From positions 104,767,006 through 104,831,005 of the forward strand of contig JAOWCC010000019.1 of NCBI GenBank assembly GCA_030867875.1: a stretch of 64,000 nucleotides of DNA. The letters run 5' to 3'. The notes under the pieces are model-generated. The model had not been told where the DNA came from. It did not search any database and saw only the letters and a list, made by a program, of their open reading frames with translations. The DNA comes from Actinernus sp. WN-2022. Taxonomy: Eukaryota; Cnidaria; Anthozoa; Actiniaria; Actinernidae. The translations under genes were made by a program, and so were the position numbers. Below, in pieces: positions 63,900-64,000 of this stretch (position 1 is its first letter; the number at the start of each line of letters is the position of its first letter).

Positions 63900-64000
63900 T
63901 TTACCGCGTGGTCCGGGATAACATGCAGGCGAGTCCAGTCGATGCTCGCAAAGCAAACGTGAATGTTGTGGTTGGAGACAAAGTAATTTGCACTGTTTAT
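63900..64000 (+). CDS. Possible exon running off the right edge
   Basis: After a C-rich polypyrimidine tract and CTTCACAG at 63892-63899, a frame stays open to the window end and reads YRVVRDNMQASPVDARKANV, NVVVGDKVICTVY. The residue mix looks coding, perhaps an extracellular beta-rich domain, but no family can be named from 33 residues. Confidence 0.35.

Overview
The window is animal nuclear DNA, AT-rich, intron-rich and crowded with transposons. The mix suggests an anthozoan cnidarian, most likely a stony coral. The evidence is CR1/L2-like LINE fragments, a TIR element carrying a CXC-domain protein, many foldback MITEs, cysteine-rich multi-pass membrane proteins and GT-AG-spliced genes with recognisable metazoan orthologues. 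The species assignment is inference.

Three spliced host genes can be read. (1) A PHAF1 (C16orf70/MYTHO, UPF0183) orthologue on + occupies about 5.56-21.19 kb. Eleven phase-consistent exons encode the C-terminal 266 residues; the 5' exons lie off the left edge. (2) A complete five-exon phosphagen-kinase-family gene on - runs from 30301 to 21927 (408 aa) and ends tail-to-tail with PHAF1, 733 bp apart. Its fold-level similarity to creatine/arginine kinase is clear, but almost every catalytic residue is replaced, so it looks like a pseudo-enzyme. (3) A cysteine-rich (GCC2/GCC3-like) multi-pass membrane protein on - covers 61007-56046, has four good exons, and is 5'-incomplete; a leucine-rich-repeat-like exon at 62531-62457 may belong to it. 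Another exon may start at 63900 (+) and run off the right edge.

The rest is mobile DNA. At 0-4.4 kb there is a decayed Ty3/gypsy-like gag, then a TIR-bounded element with a frameshifted and stop-containing CXC-domain pseudogene. PHAF1 introns hold a LINE tail, several foldbacks, an inverted MITE pair that brackets one exon, a 1.2-kb binary minisatellite (18-bp and 30-bp modules) and a pogo-like MITE. Introns of the kinase-like gene hold more foldbacks and a LINE carrying several nested insertions. From 30.3 to 56.0 kb I find no supported host gene: it contains LINE 3' ends, short tandem repeats, MITEs with readable target duplications (several TTAA-type, one TA-type, one 7-bp) and a nested insertion at 48.8-50.3 kb.

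All positions were read by eye from the sequence. Exon joins were accepted only when splice dinucleotides, reading phase and family similarity agreed. No database or transcript evidence was available.
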